This document shows positions 1 through 8,735 of a stretch of 28,314 bases of DNA, in pieces. The notes under the pieces are model-generated. The model did no database searches. It worked only from the letters and a program-made list of their open reading frames with translations, and was not told where the DNA came from. The stretch is from positions 1 through 28,314 of the forward strand of contig DNFG01000287.1 of NCBI GenBank assembly GCA_003487005.1, read 5' to 3'. Numbering within the stretch: the first letter of the stretch is position 1; each line of letters opens with the position of its first letter. The translations under genes were made by a program, and so were the position numbers. This DNA is from Bryobacterales bacterium (lineage in GTDB: Bacteria; Acidobacteriota; Terriglobia; Bryobacterales; Bryobacteraceae).

Positions 1-118
1 TATTTGAAAAACGTCAGCTCAACACTTGGAAAAATGTCCAATAGAATTACAAATGTTGAGTTTACAACTGTCAGCCCCACTATTGCCAATACGATGTTGT
101 GCGTTCGGCTTATTGTTC
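1..118. other. AT-rich segment of unknown origin abutting truncated ispH
   Basis: This stretch is about 38% GC by my count over the first 120 bases, far below the rest of the window. Similarity to IspH stops at its inner edge, where the IspH frame runs on for about 30 unrelated residues to a stop at 19-21. I see no transposase and cannot define terminal repeats, because the segment runs off the window. It could be the end of a mobile element inserted in ispH, or a chimeric or low-quality contig end. The abrupt composition change is seen directly; the mobile-element reading is inference. Confidence 0.45.
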
Positions 119-594
119 TGGACGGTTTCGGCGTCGGCCTCGGTCTCGACGATGATGGTGTGGTCCGGGGCTTCGCCGAAGGTGCCCTCCATCTCCTCGT
201 GGTCGCGGTGGCCGATGAGGAGGATGGTGAAGCCCTGGCGGGCGAAGCGGACGGCCTCGAAGTGGACCTTGGTGACGAGGGGGCAGGTGGCGTCGACAAC
301 TTGAAGATTGCGGCGTTTGGCCTCTTCGCGGACAGCGGGGGAGACGCCATGAGCGGAAAAGATGGCGCGGGCGCCGTCGGGGACTTCGTTGAGTTCGTTG
401 ACGAAGATGGCGCCGAGGGAGCGGAGGTCATCGACCACGTGGCGGTTGTGGACGATCTCCTTGCGGACGTAGATGGGGGCGCCGTAAAGTTCGAGGGCGA
501 TCCGGACGACATCGATAGCGCGCACAACGCCCGCGCAGAATCCTCGCGGACGCAGAAGGATGGCCTTCTTCGCCCCGTTTCCGTGATTGGTCAT
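19..594 (-). CDS. ispH: IspH (LytB), C-terminally truncated; probable gene fragment
   Basis: IspH (4-hydroxy-3-methylbut-2-enyl diphosphate reductase) is the last enzyme of the MEP isoprenoid pathway, a cytoplasmic 4Fe-4S protein that reduces HMBPP to IPP and DMAPP. Visible motifs are [11 protein letters not shown] with cluster ligand Cys20, EIVHNRHVV with substrate-binding His49, [19 protein letters not shown] with cluster ligand Cys104, and [14 protein letters not shown] with catalytic Glu136. IspH is normally about 300 residues or more. Here homology stops near residue 159, and the remaining 30 residues are unrelated sequence read from the AT-rich segment. The third cluster cysteine and the C-terminal domain are missing, so the product as read should be inactive. 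The ATG at 592-594 is well placed before the first beta strand. A TATAAT box lies 12 nt upstream. An intact copy must exist elsewhere if the MEP pathway operates, or this is an assembly junction. Confidence 0.8.
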   Translation of the reverse strand: MTNHGNGAKKAILLRPRGFCAGVVRAIDVVRIALELYGAPIYVRKEIVHNRHVVDDLRSLGAIFVNELNEVPDGARAIFSAHGVSPAVREEAKRRNLQVVDATCPLVTKVHFEAVRFARQGFTILLIGHRDHEEMEGTFGEAPDHTIIVETEADAETVQNNKPNAQHRIGNSGADSCKLNICNSIGHFSKC

Positions 595-606
595 GACGAT
601 TCTTTG

Positions 607-612
607 ATTATA
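607..612 (-). promoter_or_regulatory. -10-like TATAAT upstream of ispH
   Basis: A perfect TATAAT in the context GATATAATCA reads toward ispH. It lies 12 nt before the ATG, so a normal start site would leave a leader of about 6 nt. No convincing -35 element is visible. It belongs to a set of similar boxes in this window. Confidence 0.4.
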
Positions 613-660
613 TCAGCGGGCGGCTGGATGCCGGACCATTTTGGGTGGAGATGAAAAAAG

Positions 661-3600
661 CTAGGAGAGCAGCATCTCGAGGTCTTCGCGGGTGAGTTTG
701 CGGAGGACGGCGTTGTCTTCGGTGATGATGGCGGCGGCGAGGTCGCGTTTCCGGTTCTGGAGTTCGAGGATTTTCTCTTCGACGGTATTGCGGGCGACGA
801 TGCGGTAGGCGAAGACCTGGTTGGTCTGACCGATGCGATGGGTGCGGTCGATGGCCTGGGCCTCGACGGCGGGGTTCCACCAGGGGTCGAGGAGGTAGAC
901 ATACTCGGCGGCGGTGAGGTTGAGGCCGAGGCCGCCGGCTTTGAGGGAGATAAGGAAGAGGGGGCAGGCGGGGTCGTTCTGGAAGCGTTCGACGCGGGCC
1001 TGGCGGTCGCGGGTCTGGCCGTCGAGGTATTCGTAGACGATGCCGCTCTTGTCCAGATGGGGCTTAAGAAGGGCGAGGAGGGAGGTGAACTGGGAAAAGA
1101 CGAGGACTTTGTGGCCTTCGTCCACAACTTCGGCGATCTGGTCGAGGAGGAGTTCGAGTTTGGCGCCGGTGTGGCCGTTCTGCTTCGAGTCGACGAGGGC
1201 GGGATGGCACGCGGCCTGGCGGAGGCGGAGGAGGGCCTCGAGAACGTGCATTTTGGACTTGGCGAGGCCATTTTTGTCGACTTTGGCGAGCAGGGAGGCG
1301 CGGTAGTGGTCGAGGAGGTCCTGGTAGAGCTTTTTCTGGGGGCCTTCGAGTTCGCAGAAGATGGTCTGTTCGGTTTTGGCGGGGAGGTCTTTGGCGACCT
1401 GCTCCTTGGTGCGGCGGAGGATGAAGGGGCGGAGGGCGTGAGCGAGGAGGTTGCGGGCGGTGGGGTCTTCGACGGCGGTCTTGCCGGCGAGGCCCTGGAA
1501 GGCGCGGGCGGAGCCGAGGAGGCCGGGGTTGAGGTATTCGAAGAGGCTCCAGAGTTCGCCGAGGTGGTTTTCGATGGGGGTGCCGGAGAGGGCGAGGCGG
1601 TGTTCGCCGCGGAGGAGGCGGGCGGCTTTGGCGGCTTCGGTGTTGTGGTTTTTGATGGCCTGGGCTTCGTCGAGGACGATGGTGTCGAAGACGCGTTCGC
1701 GGAAGTCGACGACATCGCGGCGGAGGGTGCCGTAGGTGGCGAGGACGAGGTCGCAGGAATCGAGATCGAGGCTGCGGCGCTGGGCGCCGGAGTAATCGAG
1801 AACGCGGAGGTTGGGGGTGAAGCGGGCGGCCTCCTGCTGCCAGTTGAAGACGAGGGAGCGGGGGACGACGACGAGGGAGACGCCGGCGCCTTCGTCGCGG
1901 CGCTTCTCGAGGTAGGCGAGGACCTGGGCGGTCTTGCCGAGGCCCATGTCATCGGCGAGACAGCCGCCGAAGCCGAAGTTGCGGAGGAATTCGAGCCAGC
2001 CGAGGCCTTCCAATTGATACGGGCGCAGTTCGCCCACGAAGCCCGCGGGCTGGGGGGCGGGTTCGATGCCCTGGAAACGGAGCAGTTTGCGGCGTGCTTC
2101 GGCGAAGGCTTCGTCCCACGTGGCTTCGGGGAGGGCGGCGAGGAGGGCATCGAGGAGGCCGGCCTGGGACTTGCGGAAGCGGAGTTGATCGTCCTCGGGG
2201 GAGCCGATCTGGACGAGCGGAGCGAACCTGGCGAGCCACTCCTCGGGGAGCAGGCCCATGGAGCCGTCGCCGAGGCGGACGAACTGCTCCTTCTGGCGGA
2301 GGGCTTTCAGGATGTCGGTGAGGGCGGCGCTGGTGTCGCCGTAGTCGACGGTGCCATCGAGGGCGAACCAGTCGATGCCGCTCGACACGTGGACTTTGAC
2401 GGCGCCGGCGGGGCGGAAGGCGCGTCCCTCGGCCTCGACGATCCAGCCTTGCTGGACGAGGGCGCGTGCGGCGGCGGGGAAGCGGCCCGCGGCGATCAGC
2501 CAGAGGCGGGCGCGTTCGCCGTAGGCGTAATGTTCGCGGCGGAAGCCGAGTCCGGGGAGGACCGAAAGGCAAGCCCGCTCCTGAGCATCGTCGCGGACCA
2601 GCAGCAGGCGCTCGTCGGGGACCAGAATCCCCTTGCCCGCGTCGTCATAGGGCACCCGGCGGCCGGCATAGTCGAACAGGACATCGGCGCCGAGGCCCTG
2701 TCCGGGCTGGCTGGTGACGCGGAGCAGAGGGCGGCAGGGTGGGGCTTCGCGGCGGAACTGGAGTTCCTCGGGCATGTCGCCGAGCAGGTCCGGCACGGTT
2801 TCGGCAAGCTGGGCGAGCAGTTCGCCGGACTCCTCGACGGGGACTTCGATATCCGGATGCCGTCGCAGGGACTGCAAGAGGGGGAGAGCATTCCGGGTTT
2901 CGAGCCGGGCCAGTCGTCCGAGGGAGATGAGGAAGCCGCACTCGAGGAGGAGTTCCACGCTGGCAAGAGGCAGGACATCGCTGCCGCGGCGCAGCGTGGC
3001 CGCGACGCGCCATCCGCCGGTTGCAGGCTGGACAGTGAGTTCGGGTTTGTAGGGGGCGCCGTCGTCCCAATGAAGGGGCGACACTTCGAGGGAACGGTCG
3101 TGCCGGATCCAGAGTTTGCCGGACTGAGCCAGTTTGGGCAGGAGGAGGCGGGCGAGGGGGTCGGCGAGGGCATAGATGTGTTCGAGGTTGTCCTCGTCGC
3201 CAATGTAGAAGCCGCTGTAGCCGCCATGGCCGCCACGCAGGAGTGTGAGGGTTTCACGGTCGACCGGGTCGGGCAACTGGCTGAGGTGGCCGAGTTTGGG
3301 CCGCCAGTCCTTCAGGACGGTCCAATCGCCATTCTTCTTCCGGTCCCGGTAGTGGAGGGACAGCTGGACGCCGCCCTGCCGGCCGGAATGAGCGGAGGCG
3401 ACATAGACGGTTTCGCGGCTCTCGGGCCATTCGAGGTTGAGGGGCGCGGGGATGCGGGTAGACCAGCCGCCGAGGAGCGTCCGCCAGGGCGCCCGGGCCG
3501 GCGCGGGCTTACCTGCCGGCCGGCTGTCAAGAGCGAGCAGGACCGCCCAGATGTGCTTGCAAACTCCGTAGTCGGCCCACGCCGGACAGTCGCACTCGCA

Positions 3601-3780
3601 GGAGAGTTCCAGTTCGCCCCAACTGACGTCGACTTCATAAATCTCACTGCCGCGGACAGTGGCGACAGCGGAGTCCGGGTATTGGGATGTAATTGTGACG
3701 CGCCGGTCGCGAAAATAGAACTCGCCCCGTTCACGCACGAAAGCAGGGAAGAGGGAGCGAAATCGCCGGGTCAGGCTCAT
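661..3780 (-). CDS. SWIM zinc-finger SNF2-family helicase/ATPase
   Basis: This 1039-residue protein is an SNF2-type, superfamily 2 DNA-stimulated ATPase that would act on DNA or DNA-bound proteins in the cytoplasm. A SWIM zinc finger lies at residues 61-76 (C63-x-C65 and C74-x-H76). A long middle region resembles the bacterial SNF2-associated domain. The ATPase core begins near 590, with Walker A GLGKT (Lys616), Walker B DEAQ (704-707), LSGTPIENHLGELWSL, then FILRRTKEQV and a C-terminal helicase domain with LVFSQFTS, AGGLGLNL and HRIGQ (981-985). All expected ATPase motifs are present, so it should be active. The ATG at 3778-3780 follows a TACAAT box by 14 nt, suggesting its own promoter. The upstream neighbour in the same direction is the tricorn-like protease, 25 nt away. 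Family assignment is firm. The specific role is unknown; the bacterial members' function is poorly defined. Confidence 0.93.
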   Translation of the reverse strand: MSLTRRFRSLFPAFVRERGEFYFRDRRVTITSQYPDSAVATVRGSEIYEVDVSWGELELSCECDCPAWADYGVCKHIWAVLLALDSRPAGKPAPARAPWRTLLGGWSTRIPAPLNLEWPESRETVYVASAHSGRQGGVQLSLHYRDRKKNGDWTVLKDWRPKLGHLSQLPDPVDRETLTLLRGGHGGYSGFYIGDEDNLEHIYALADPLARLLLPKLAQSGKLWIRHDRSLEVSPLHWDDGAPYKPELTVQPATGGWRVAATLRRGSDVLPLASVELLLECGFLISLGRLARLETRNALPLLQSLRRHPDIEVPVEESGELLAQLAETVPDLLGDMPEELQFRREAPPCRPLLRVTSQPGQGLGADVLFDYAGRRVPYDDAGKGILVPDERLLLVRDDAQERACLSVLPGLGFRREHYAYGERARLWLIAAGRFPAAARALVQQGWIVEAEGRAFRPAGAVKVHVSSGIDWFALDGTVDYGDTSAALTDILKALRQKEQFVRLGDGSMGLLPEEWLARFAPLVQIGSPEDDQLRFRKSQAGLLDALLAALPEATWDEAFAEARRKLLRFQGIEPAPQPAGFVGELRPYQLEGLGWLEFLRNFGFGGCLADDMGLGKTAQVLAYLEKRRDEGAGVSLVVVPRSLVFNWQQEAARFTPNLRVLDYSGAQRRSLDLDSCDLVLATYGTLRRDVVDFRERVFDTIVLDEAQAIKNHNTEAAKAARLLRGEHRLALSGTPIENHLGELWSLFEYLNPGLLGSARAFQGLAGKTAVEDPTARNLLAHALRPFILRRTKEQVAKDLPAKTEQTIFCELEGPQKKLYQDLLDHYRASLLAKVDKNGLAKSKMHVLEALLRLRQAACHPALVDSKQNGHTGAKLELLLDQIAEVVDEGHKVLVFSQFTSLLALLKPHLDKSGIVYEYLDGQTRDRQARVERFQNDPACPLFLISLKAGGLGLNLTAAEYVYLLDPWWNPAVEAQAIDRTHRIGQTNQVFAYRIVARNTVEEKILELQNRKRDLAAAIITEDNAVLRKLTREDLEMLLS

Positions 3781-3794
3781 CAGGGGCTCCCCCC

Positions 3795-3800
3795 ATTGTA
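3795..3800 (-). promoter_or_regulatory. -10-like TACAAT upstream of the SNF2 gene
   Basis: TACAAT in the context GCTACAATGG lies in the 25-nt gap between the tricorn-like gene and the SNF2 gene. It would give a leader of about 8 nt. No -35 is evident. If real, the SNF2 gene is transcribed independently of the protease gene. Confidence 0.4.
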
Positions 3801-3805
3801 GCGGT

Positions 3806-6800
3806 CTATTTAGACTTGTCCGGATCGGCCGGACGCGCGGGCAATTTCTTCGGATTCGCCTGAATCCGCTTCAGCGCTTCCTGGACGCCGCGCTCCAACT
3901 GGGGATCACGGCCCTCGATCACGGATTTGGGGTCATTTTCGACCTCGATATCGGGGGCGACACCCTCGCCTTCGATGACCCAGCGGCCGTCTGCCGAAGC
4001 GAAGCCAAATTCAGGGACGTTGACGGTGCCGCCATCGATGAGGGTGCCGCGGTTGGTGATGCCAACAACGCCGCCCCAACTCCGCTTGCCGATGAGCGGG
4101 CCGAGTCCGGCTTCGCGGAACATGGCCGGGAAGATGTCGCCGTCGGAGGCGGAGGTTTCGCTGAGCAGGCAGACAAGGTGGCCGTGGATCAGGGCATCCG
4201 GGTAGGTGGTCAGGTCGTCGCTGGTCCGGCTGAAGCCGGTGGCGAGTAACTGCCGGCGGAAGCGTTCAATGAGCATCCGCGAGACATTGCCGCCGCCGTT
4301 GCCGCGGACGTCCACCACCATGCCTTCCTTGCGGGTTTGGTTGTAGAACCACTTATTGAATTCGCGAATGCCATTCCCGCCCATGTCGGGAATGTGGATA
4401 TAGCCCAGACGTCCATTGGACAACCTGTCGACCATTTCCCGGTTGCGGGTGATGTTCTGGAGGTAGATCAGGTCGGTTTCGGAGGAAACCGGCTGGAAAG
4501 TCACCTGCCGGGCGCCCGCGGCGTTGGCCGTGCTGTTCACGGTCAGGGTGACGGCCCGGTTGGCCTTCCCGCGCAGGAGGCGGTAGGGGTTGATGGCGGC
4601 CGTCAGGTCTTCGCCGTCGATGGCGAGGACATAGTCGCCCGGCGCCACGTTGACGCCCACTTCGGTCAGCGGGGAGCGGTAGAGCGCCTCTTCATTGTGA
4701 CCGCTGAAGATCTTCGCAATCCGGTAGCGGCCGGCGGCTTCATCGAGTTCGAAACGCGCGCCGGGCAGGGCGACCTGCGGGCGCGGCGGCGCCGCGAAAT
4801 CGCCGCCGTCGATGTAAGCGTGACCCGCGTTCAACTCCGAGATCATCTCGCCGATGACGTAGTTCAGATCGGTCCGGTGGCCGAGGTATTCCAGCCAGGG
4901 TGCGTACTGGCGCCGGAGCGCCTCCCAATCGTAGCCGTGCATGTTCTTCACGTAGAAGAAGTCCCGGTAGCGCCGCCACACTTCGTTAAAGATCTGCTGC
5001 CATTCCTGCATGGGCACGCGCTCCATCTGCAGGTTGGCCGTGGACACGGTCTTCTTCCCCTGCGCGCCGTTCGGCGCGGCGTTGAGTAACTGGAACTGGC
5101 CTTGCGCGCGGACGAGCAGTTTCGAGCCGTCGTGGGAGATGGCGTAGCCCTGGTGGCCGTCCTGGAGCACCGTTTCCTTGCGATCCTTCAACGAGAAAAT
5201 CACCAGAGCCGGCCGCCCGCCGGCCTGGCGTCCGTAGAAGAAGTCGCCGCCCCGGGAATACAACAGGTGCCCTTTGTTGGCCACGAGACCGCCATAATTA
5301 CCCGCCGCGACCGGTACACGCGATGCCCGCAAGGCGATGCCCTCGTAGTCGATCTCGACGACAGTCTCCTTCTTTGGCTCGGGCTTCTTCTCTTCGGGCT
5401 TCTTCTCTTCCGTGATCGTGACTTCATCGGACTCAGGCGGGAAGGGATGTTTGGCGTCCTTCTTCAGGGCAAGCGCATAGATCTGTGTCGACTGCGTGAG
5501 GGCAAAATTGAACTCGTTGTTTCCGATCAGCGGGTGAAATTCGCGATCGGAGAGGTAATAGAGGTACTTGCCCTCCGGGTCCCAGGCAGGATTGTTGGCG
5601 GGAAACATTGGATCGGTGACGCGCCGGACCTGCCCGTCGGCCTCGCTCCAGATGTGGATGGCCCGGATGGGCGATTCGCCGGAGAGTGAGAACGCCAGGT
5701 GGCGGGAATCCGGCGCCCAGGTGAAGTCCTGCAACTGTCCGCGCTTCTCGTCGGCCACGAGTTTTTTCGACTTGTCGGCAACCGTCACCACGAAGAGACG
5801 GCCTTCCTTGTCCGAAAAGGCGATCTTTTTCGAGTCGGGCGACCAGAGCGGCCGGTAGCGCATCTCCTTGCCGTCCGTGGTCAATTGCACGGCCGGGCCG
5901 GAGCCGTCCTGGGGCACGATGTAGAGTTCTTCTTCACCCGAAATGTCGGAAATGTAAGCGATGTGCCGGCCGTCCGGCGACCAGTCGGGGAACTTTTCGT
6001 GTGCACCCGACGTGCGCGTCAGATTCCGCGGCACCCCTTTCTCGATGGGGGCCGTGAAAATCTCGCCACGCGCTACGAACAGGGCCCGTTCACCCTTGGG
6101 TGACAGGTCGAAGTTCGAAATCTGGCCGCCGACGTTCACCAGGGACGGCCGGGTGGCCAGACCGTCGGTCGGCACCGAAATGCGAATGCCCTCGCTGCGG
6201 CCGGAGCGAACGTCCAGGATTTGCAGTTCGCCGTTCATCTCGTAGACGATCCGCCCGCGGTCGCCCTTGGCGGGCCAGCGGACGTCCCATTGCGTGGACT
6301 TGGTGAGTGCGCGGGTGCGTTTCGATGCCGGGTCGAATTCGTACAGATTGAGCGTGTCCGACCGGTCGCTGGCGAAATAGAGTTTGTCGCCGATCCACAT
6401 GGGATCGCGCTCGGTTCGTTTGGAGTTGTCGATGGGGGTCAGCGCGTTCGAAGCCAGGTCGAAGATGAAGAGATCCTGCGCCCAGCCGCCCTGATAGCGC
6501 TTCCAGGTGCGGAAATCGCGGAAAAGCGGGGAATAGAAGAGCTTTTTGCCGTCCGGAGAGTAATCGCCGGCGCCTGCGGTGGGCATGGGCAGGGCCTTGG
6601 GCAAACCGCCCGCGACCGGGACGGTGTAGAGGCGCGAATCACCGGTCGAGACTCCGTCTCGCAACGACCGGAACAGCACGGCCGTCCCGTCCGGCGTCCA
6701 GTCATAGACCTGGTTGTCATAGCCCCAGCGAGCGGGGAGCGGACCGCGGGCGGGGTAGAAGGTCAACTGTTTCGGGGCGCCGCCGGTGGAGGGAATCACG

Positions 6801-7066
6801 TAGACCTGCTCGTCGCCGTCGTACTGGCCGGTGAAAGCGATCCACTTGCCGTCGGGCGAAAACCGGGGAAACAACTCCTGGCCCGGGTGGGCGGTCAGAC
6901 GGGTGGCGCCGCCGCCTTTGGCGGGGGCGGTCCACAGGTCGCCTCCATAGGTAAACACGACGGTATCGCCGTGGAGGTCGGGGAAGCGGAGGAGTCTCGT
7001 CTGGGCTTCGGCCGCCGGCAGGGTCAGCAGGGCGGCGCAAAGGAGTGAAAAAGCGGGGATACGCAT
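3806..7066 (-). CDS. Secreted tricorn-protease homologue (beta-propeller, PDZ, S41 peptidase)
   Basis: The protein is 1086 residues from MRIPAF and resembles tricorn protease, a serine peptidase that degrades oligopeptides. An N-terminal signal peptide (Ala-rich, ending AEA-Q) points to export, unlike archaeal tricorn. Residues about 20-540 form beta-propeller repeats of the TolB/WD40 type (FSPDGKWIAF, WSPDGRHIAYIS). A charged Lys/Glu/Pro linker follows (EEKKPEEKKPEPKK), then a second propeller-like part, a C1 region, a PDZ domain near 790-870 and the S41 catalytic domain. His749 (NAGHAY), Ser974 (SASDGD) and Glu1032 (IEGEGVAPD) align with tricorn His746, Ser965 and Glu1023. The residue before the His is Gly where tricorn has Ser745. 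I chose the ATG at 7064-7066 because it begins the signal peptide directly and has GAAGG 10 nt upstream. The ATG at 7090 would add eight residues. The YkgJ-type gene lies 58 nt upstream. Confidence 0.9.
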   Translation of the reverse strand: MRIPAFSLLCAALLTLPAAEAQTRLLRFPDLHGDTVVFTYGGDLWTAPAKGGGATRLTAHPGQELFPRFSPDGKWIAFTGQYDGDEQVYVIPSTGGAPKQLTFYPARGPLPARWGYDNQVYDWTPDGTAVLFRSLRDGVSTGDSRLYTVPVAGGLPKALPMPTAGAGDYSPDGKKLFYSPLFRDFRTWKRYQGGWAQDLFIFDLASNALTPIDNSKRTERDPMWIGDKLYFASDRSDTLNLYEFDPASKRTRALTKSTQWDVRWPAKGDRGRIVYEMNGELQILDVRSGRSEGIRISVPTDGLATRPSLVNVGGQISNFDLSPKGERALFVARGEIFTAPIEKGVPRNLTRTSGAHEKFPDWSPDGRHIAYISDISGEEELYIVPQDGSGPAVQLTTDGKEMRYRPLWSPDSKKIAFSDKEGRLFVVTVADKSKKLVADEKRGQLQDFTWAPDSRHLAFSLSGESPIRAIHIWSEADGQVRRVTDPMFPANNPAWDPEGKYLYYLSDREFHPLIGNNEFNFALTQSTQIYALALKKDAKHPFPPESDEVTITEEKKPEEKKPEPKKETVVEIDYEGIALRASRVPVAAGNYGGLVANKGHLLYSRGGDFFYGRQAGGRPALVIFSLKDRKETVLQDGHQGYAISHDGSKLLVRAQGQFQLLNAAPNGAQGKKTVSTANLQMERVPMQEWQQIFNEVWRRYRDFFYVKNMHGYDWEALRRQYAPWLEYLGHRTDLNYVIGEMISELNAGHAYIDGGDFAAPPRPQVALPGARFELDEAAGRYRIAKIFSGHNEEALYRSPLTEVGVNVAPGDYVLAIDGEDLTAAINPYRLLRGKANRAVTLTVNSTANAAGARQVTFQPVSSETDLIYLQNITRNREMVDRLSNGRLGYIHIPDMGGNGIREFNKWFYNQTRKEGMVVDVRGNGGGNVSRMLIERFRRQLLATGFSRTSDDLTTYPDALIHGHLVCLLSETSASDGDIFPAMFREAGLGPLIGKRSWGGVVGITNRGTLIDGGTVNVPEFGFASADGRWVIEGEGVAPDIEVENDPKSVIEGRDPQLERGVQEALKRIQANPKKLPARPADPDKSK

Positions 7067-7124
7067 ACAGTTTTGGCCTTCGTAGCGCATCTTAACACGC
7101 GTTATTGTCCCGAAACTGCAAACT

Positions 7125-7379
7125 CTAGGGAGTGGTGAGGTCTTCGAGGCGGGTCAGCAGGACGAGGGCTTCGGCTGCCGAATCGCCGCACATGCCCGGA
7201 GAAGGCTGCAGGGATCCGCAGACCGCCGGCCGGCGCGGGTCGCCGAATAACTCGCAACGGAGATGGTGGTCGAGGTGGACGCACGGCACGCCGGCGGGCT
7301 TACCTCCGGGCATGCCGGGCAGGGGGGAGGAGATGGATGGGGCGATGCAGCAGGCGGCGCAGTGGGGCCGGCACTCCAT
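7125..7379 (-). CDS. YkgJ-family cysteine-cluster protein
   Basis: This 84-residue protein has eight cysteines, at 3, 7, 10, 11, 33, 42, 54 and 64, in the order CxxxCxxCC near the start, then single cysteines including RCELFG and RPAVCGSLQPS. That spacing matches the YkgJ/UPF0153 family, thought to bind zinc or an iron-sulfur cluster. The biochemical role is unknown. It begins 4 nt after the stop of the 84-residue unknown upstream and is the last gene of the sigma/anti-sigma operon, so it is probably co-transcribed with it. The start is the only ATG in a sensible position, immediately before the first cysteine group. Confidence 0.8.
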   Translation of the reverse strand: MECRPHCAACCIAPSISSPLPGMPGGKPAGVPCVHLDHHLRCELFGDPRRPAVCGSLQPSPGMCGDSAAEALVLLTRLEDLTTP

Positions 7380-7383
7380 CGGG

Positions 7384-7638
7384 TCAGTAGGGCTTGCGGA
7401 GCATCAGCACTTCATGCTGGCGCGGGTCGAGTCCGAGGGCGGCCAGTTGATCGAGGCACGCGGAGGGGGTGGAGGCGATGGCCTTGATCCGGCGCAGCGG
7501 AGTGGTGGCCGGGGAATACAATTCGACGGCTGCCCACTGACCGTGGAGGGCGTGCAGTTCGCCGATTTCGAGGGATTCGGGCGCGCGCCCGAGAAAGGAT
7601 TGGGGATCGAGAGCGGTGGGCACGATTCCAGTCTGCAC
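7384..7638 (-). CDS. Small uncharacterised protein of the ECF-sigma operon
   Basis: I do not recognise this 84-residue protein. The frame is open further upstream, but those codons overlap the preceding secreted protein and look like a shadow of it. The GTG at 7636-7638, 2 nt after the preceding stop, is the most economical start; a second GTG lies at 7621-7623. The sequence has no signal peptide, membrane segment or cysteine cluster. It includes a compact mid-part (LHGQWAAVELYSPATTPLRR) and ends near DPRQHEVLMLRKPY. Its tight packing between the secreted protein and the YkgJ-type gene supports it being expressed. Function unknown. Confidence 0.6.
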   Translation of the reverse strand: MQTGIVPTALDPQSFLGRAPESLEIGELHALHGQWAAVELYSPATTPLRRIKAIASTPSACLDQLAALGLDPRQHEVLMLRKPY

Positions 7639-7640
7639 TT

Positions 7641-8735
7641 CTACTCGAAGCGCTGCAACTGGGTGACGACCATTTCGACGCCGTGGCGGCGGTACAACTC
7701 CACCAGACGCCGCATTTCGCCCGAGAGCGCGGGAGCGGAACGAGTGGGGACCCACACCTCGCCATTGTCGAACTCGACGGTGGCCAGGAAGGCGGAGACG
7801 GCGGCGATCTCGAGGCCGGCGCGGCCCGGACGGGCGAACCGGAGGACCCGGTCGCGGCTGATGAGGGCTTCCTGGCCGGGGGGAATCTCGATCTCGGCAG
7901 GGAGAGCGCCGGCGACGAACTGCCGTCCGTTGGTGTCCTGGACAATCCAGCCAATCTCGAGCGACCGGACTGTTCGCGCCGATCGGTTGGTGACTTCGAT
8001 GCGCGGCATGCGCGCTTCTCCGGGCGCCACCCAGGCCGATCCGCGCATCAGTTGGACCGGCGCGCCGGGCAGCGCAAGGAAAGCGAAGGCGAGTTCCCGC
8101 GCCTCGGTCGGGGCGGCGGCGCGGGCGACGCGCATTTCCACGCCGGACTGTTCGGTGAGCCTGGTGGAGGCGAGCACCATCTCCTCCTGCAGGCGTTTCG
8201 GGCCGCCTTCGTTCAGTGCGGTCAGCAGCAGGCGGCGGTCCCGGCGGGCTTCGAGTTCCCAGGCCAGCAGCGAACGGCGGGATTTGAGGCGGTCGGGGCC
8301 ATAAAAGGTCAGATCGTCAAACAACAGGCCGTCGAGCGAGACTTCCACCAGAGCGCCCCCGCCGCGGGAAAGCGGGCGCATCAGGCGGAGATCGATGCGC
8401 ACCGAAAAAGTCTCGCCGGGTGCGGCATCGAGGCTGGGGACGGTGACTGAACCCTTGCCGCCGGGGGTCACTTCCTGAGCCAACACCTGGAGGGAGATGG
8501 CGCGAATCCGGCGCGGGCTTTCATTGCGGAGATGGAGGGTCGAGTGGAGGTCCACGACCAGGGCGCCGCCGCGGGCGGTGGCCTGGGATTGATCCCAGTT
8601 GGCGGAGGTGAGAGCGACCGGTGCGCCGGGAGGCAGCGAAACCTTGAAGGCGCGCTCGGGATCAAGCGCCGCCTGCTGGGCCGCGAGCGGTGCGGCAAGC
8701 GCGAGAATCGTCAGCCATCTACTCGTCATCGGCAT
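7641..8735 (-). CDS. Secreted protein of unknown function in the ECF-sigma operon
   Basis: This is a 364-residue protein with a clear signal peptide (hydrophobic TILALAAPLAA, cleavage before QQ). The mature part is mostly predicted beta structure with several segments typical of immunoglobulin-like or adhesin-like folds, such as LHLRNESPRRIRAISLQVLA near residue 70 and IEVTNRSARTVRSLEIGWIV near 255. No catalytic motif is recognisable. It overlaps the 3' end of the anti-sigma gene by 17 nt (11 nt if the second Met, MTSRW, is used), which suggests translational coupling. It may be an envelope protein linked to the signal sensed by the sigma/anti-sigma pair; that role is inference. Confidence 0.75.
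   Translation of the reverse strand: MPMTSRWLTILALAAPLAAQQAALDPERAFKVSLPPGAPVALTSANWDQSQATARGGALVVDLHSTLHLRNESPRRIRAISLQVLAQEVTPGGKGSVTVPSLDAAPGETFSVRIDLRLMRPLSRGGGALVEVSLDGLLFDDLTFYGPDRLKSRRSLLAWELEARRDRRLLLTALNEGGPKRLQEEMVLASTRLTEQSGVEMRVARAAAPTEARELAFAFLALPGAPVQLMRGSAWVAPGEARMPRIEVTNRSARTVRSLEIGWIVQDTNGRQFVAGALPAEIEIPPGQEALISRDRVLRFARPGRAGLEIAAVSAFLATVEFDNGEVWVPTRSAPALSGEMRRLVELYRRHGVEMVVTQLQRFE

Noticed and set aside
61..120. Integron attC-like or insertion-sequence end in the AT-rich segment
   Set aside because: Some words resemble recombination-site cores, but no paired half-sites or terminal repeats can be shown within the available bases.
4..654. 216-codon plus-strand frame opposite ispH
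   Set aside because: It mirrors the clearly homologous IspH frame and has Asp/Gly/Val-rich low-complexity composition.
647..680. Intrinsic terminator after the SNF2 gene
   Set aside because: Six T follow the stop codon on the minus strand, but the only upstream stem is 4 bp and poorly spaced.
838..3801. 987-codon open frame on the plus strand
   Set aside because: It is antisense to the SNF2 gene, very rich in Gly, Glu, Ala and Val with no domain, and arises from third-position GC bias of the real gene.
7132..8304. 390-codon plus-strand frame
   Set aside because: It crosses three well-packed minus-strand genes and is Arg/Ser-rich without domain features.
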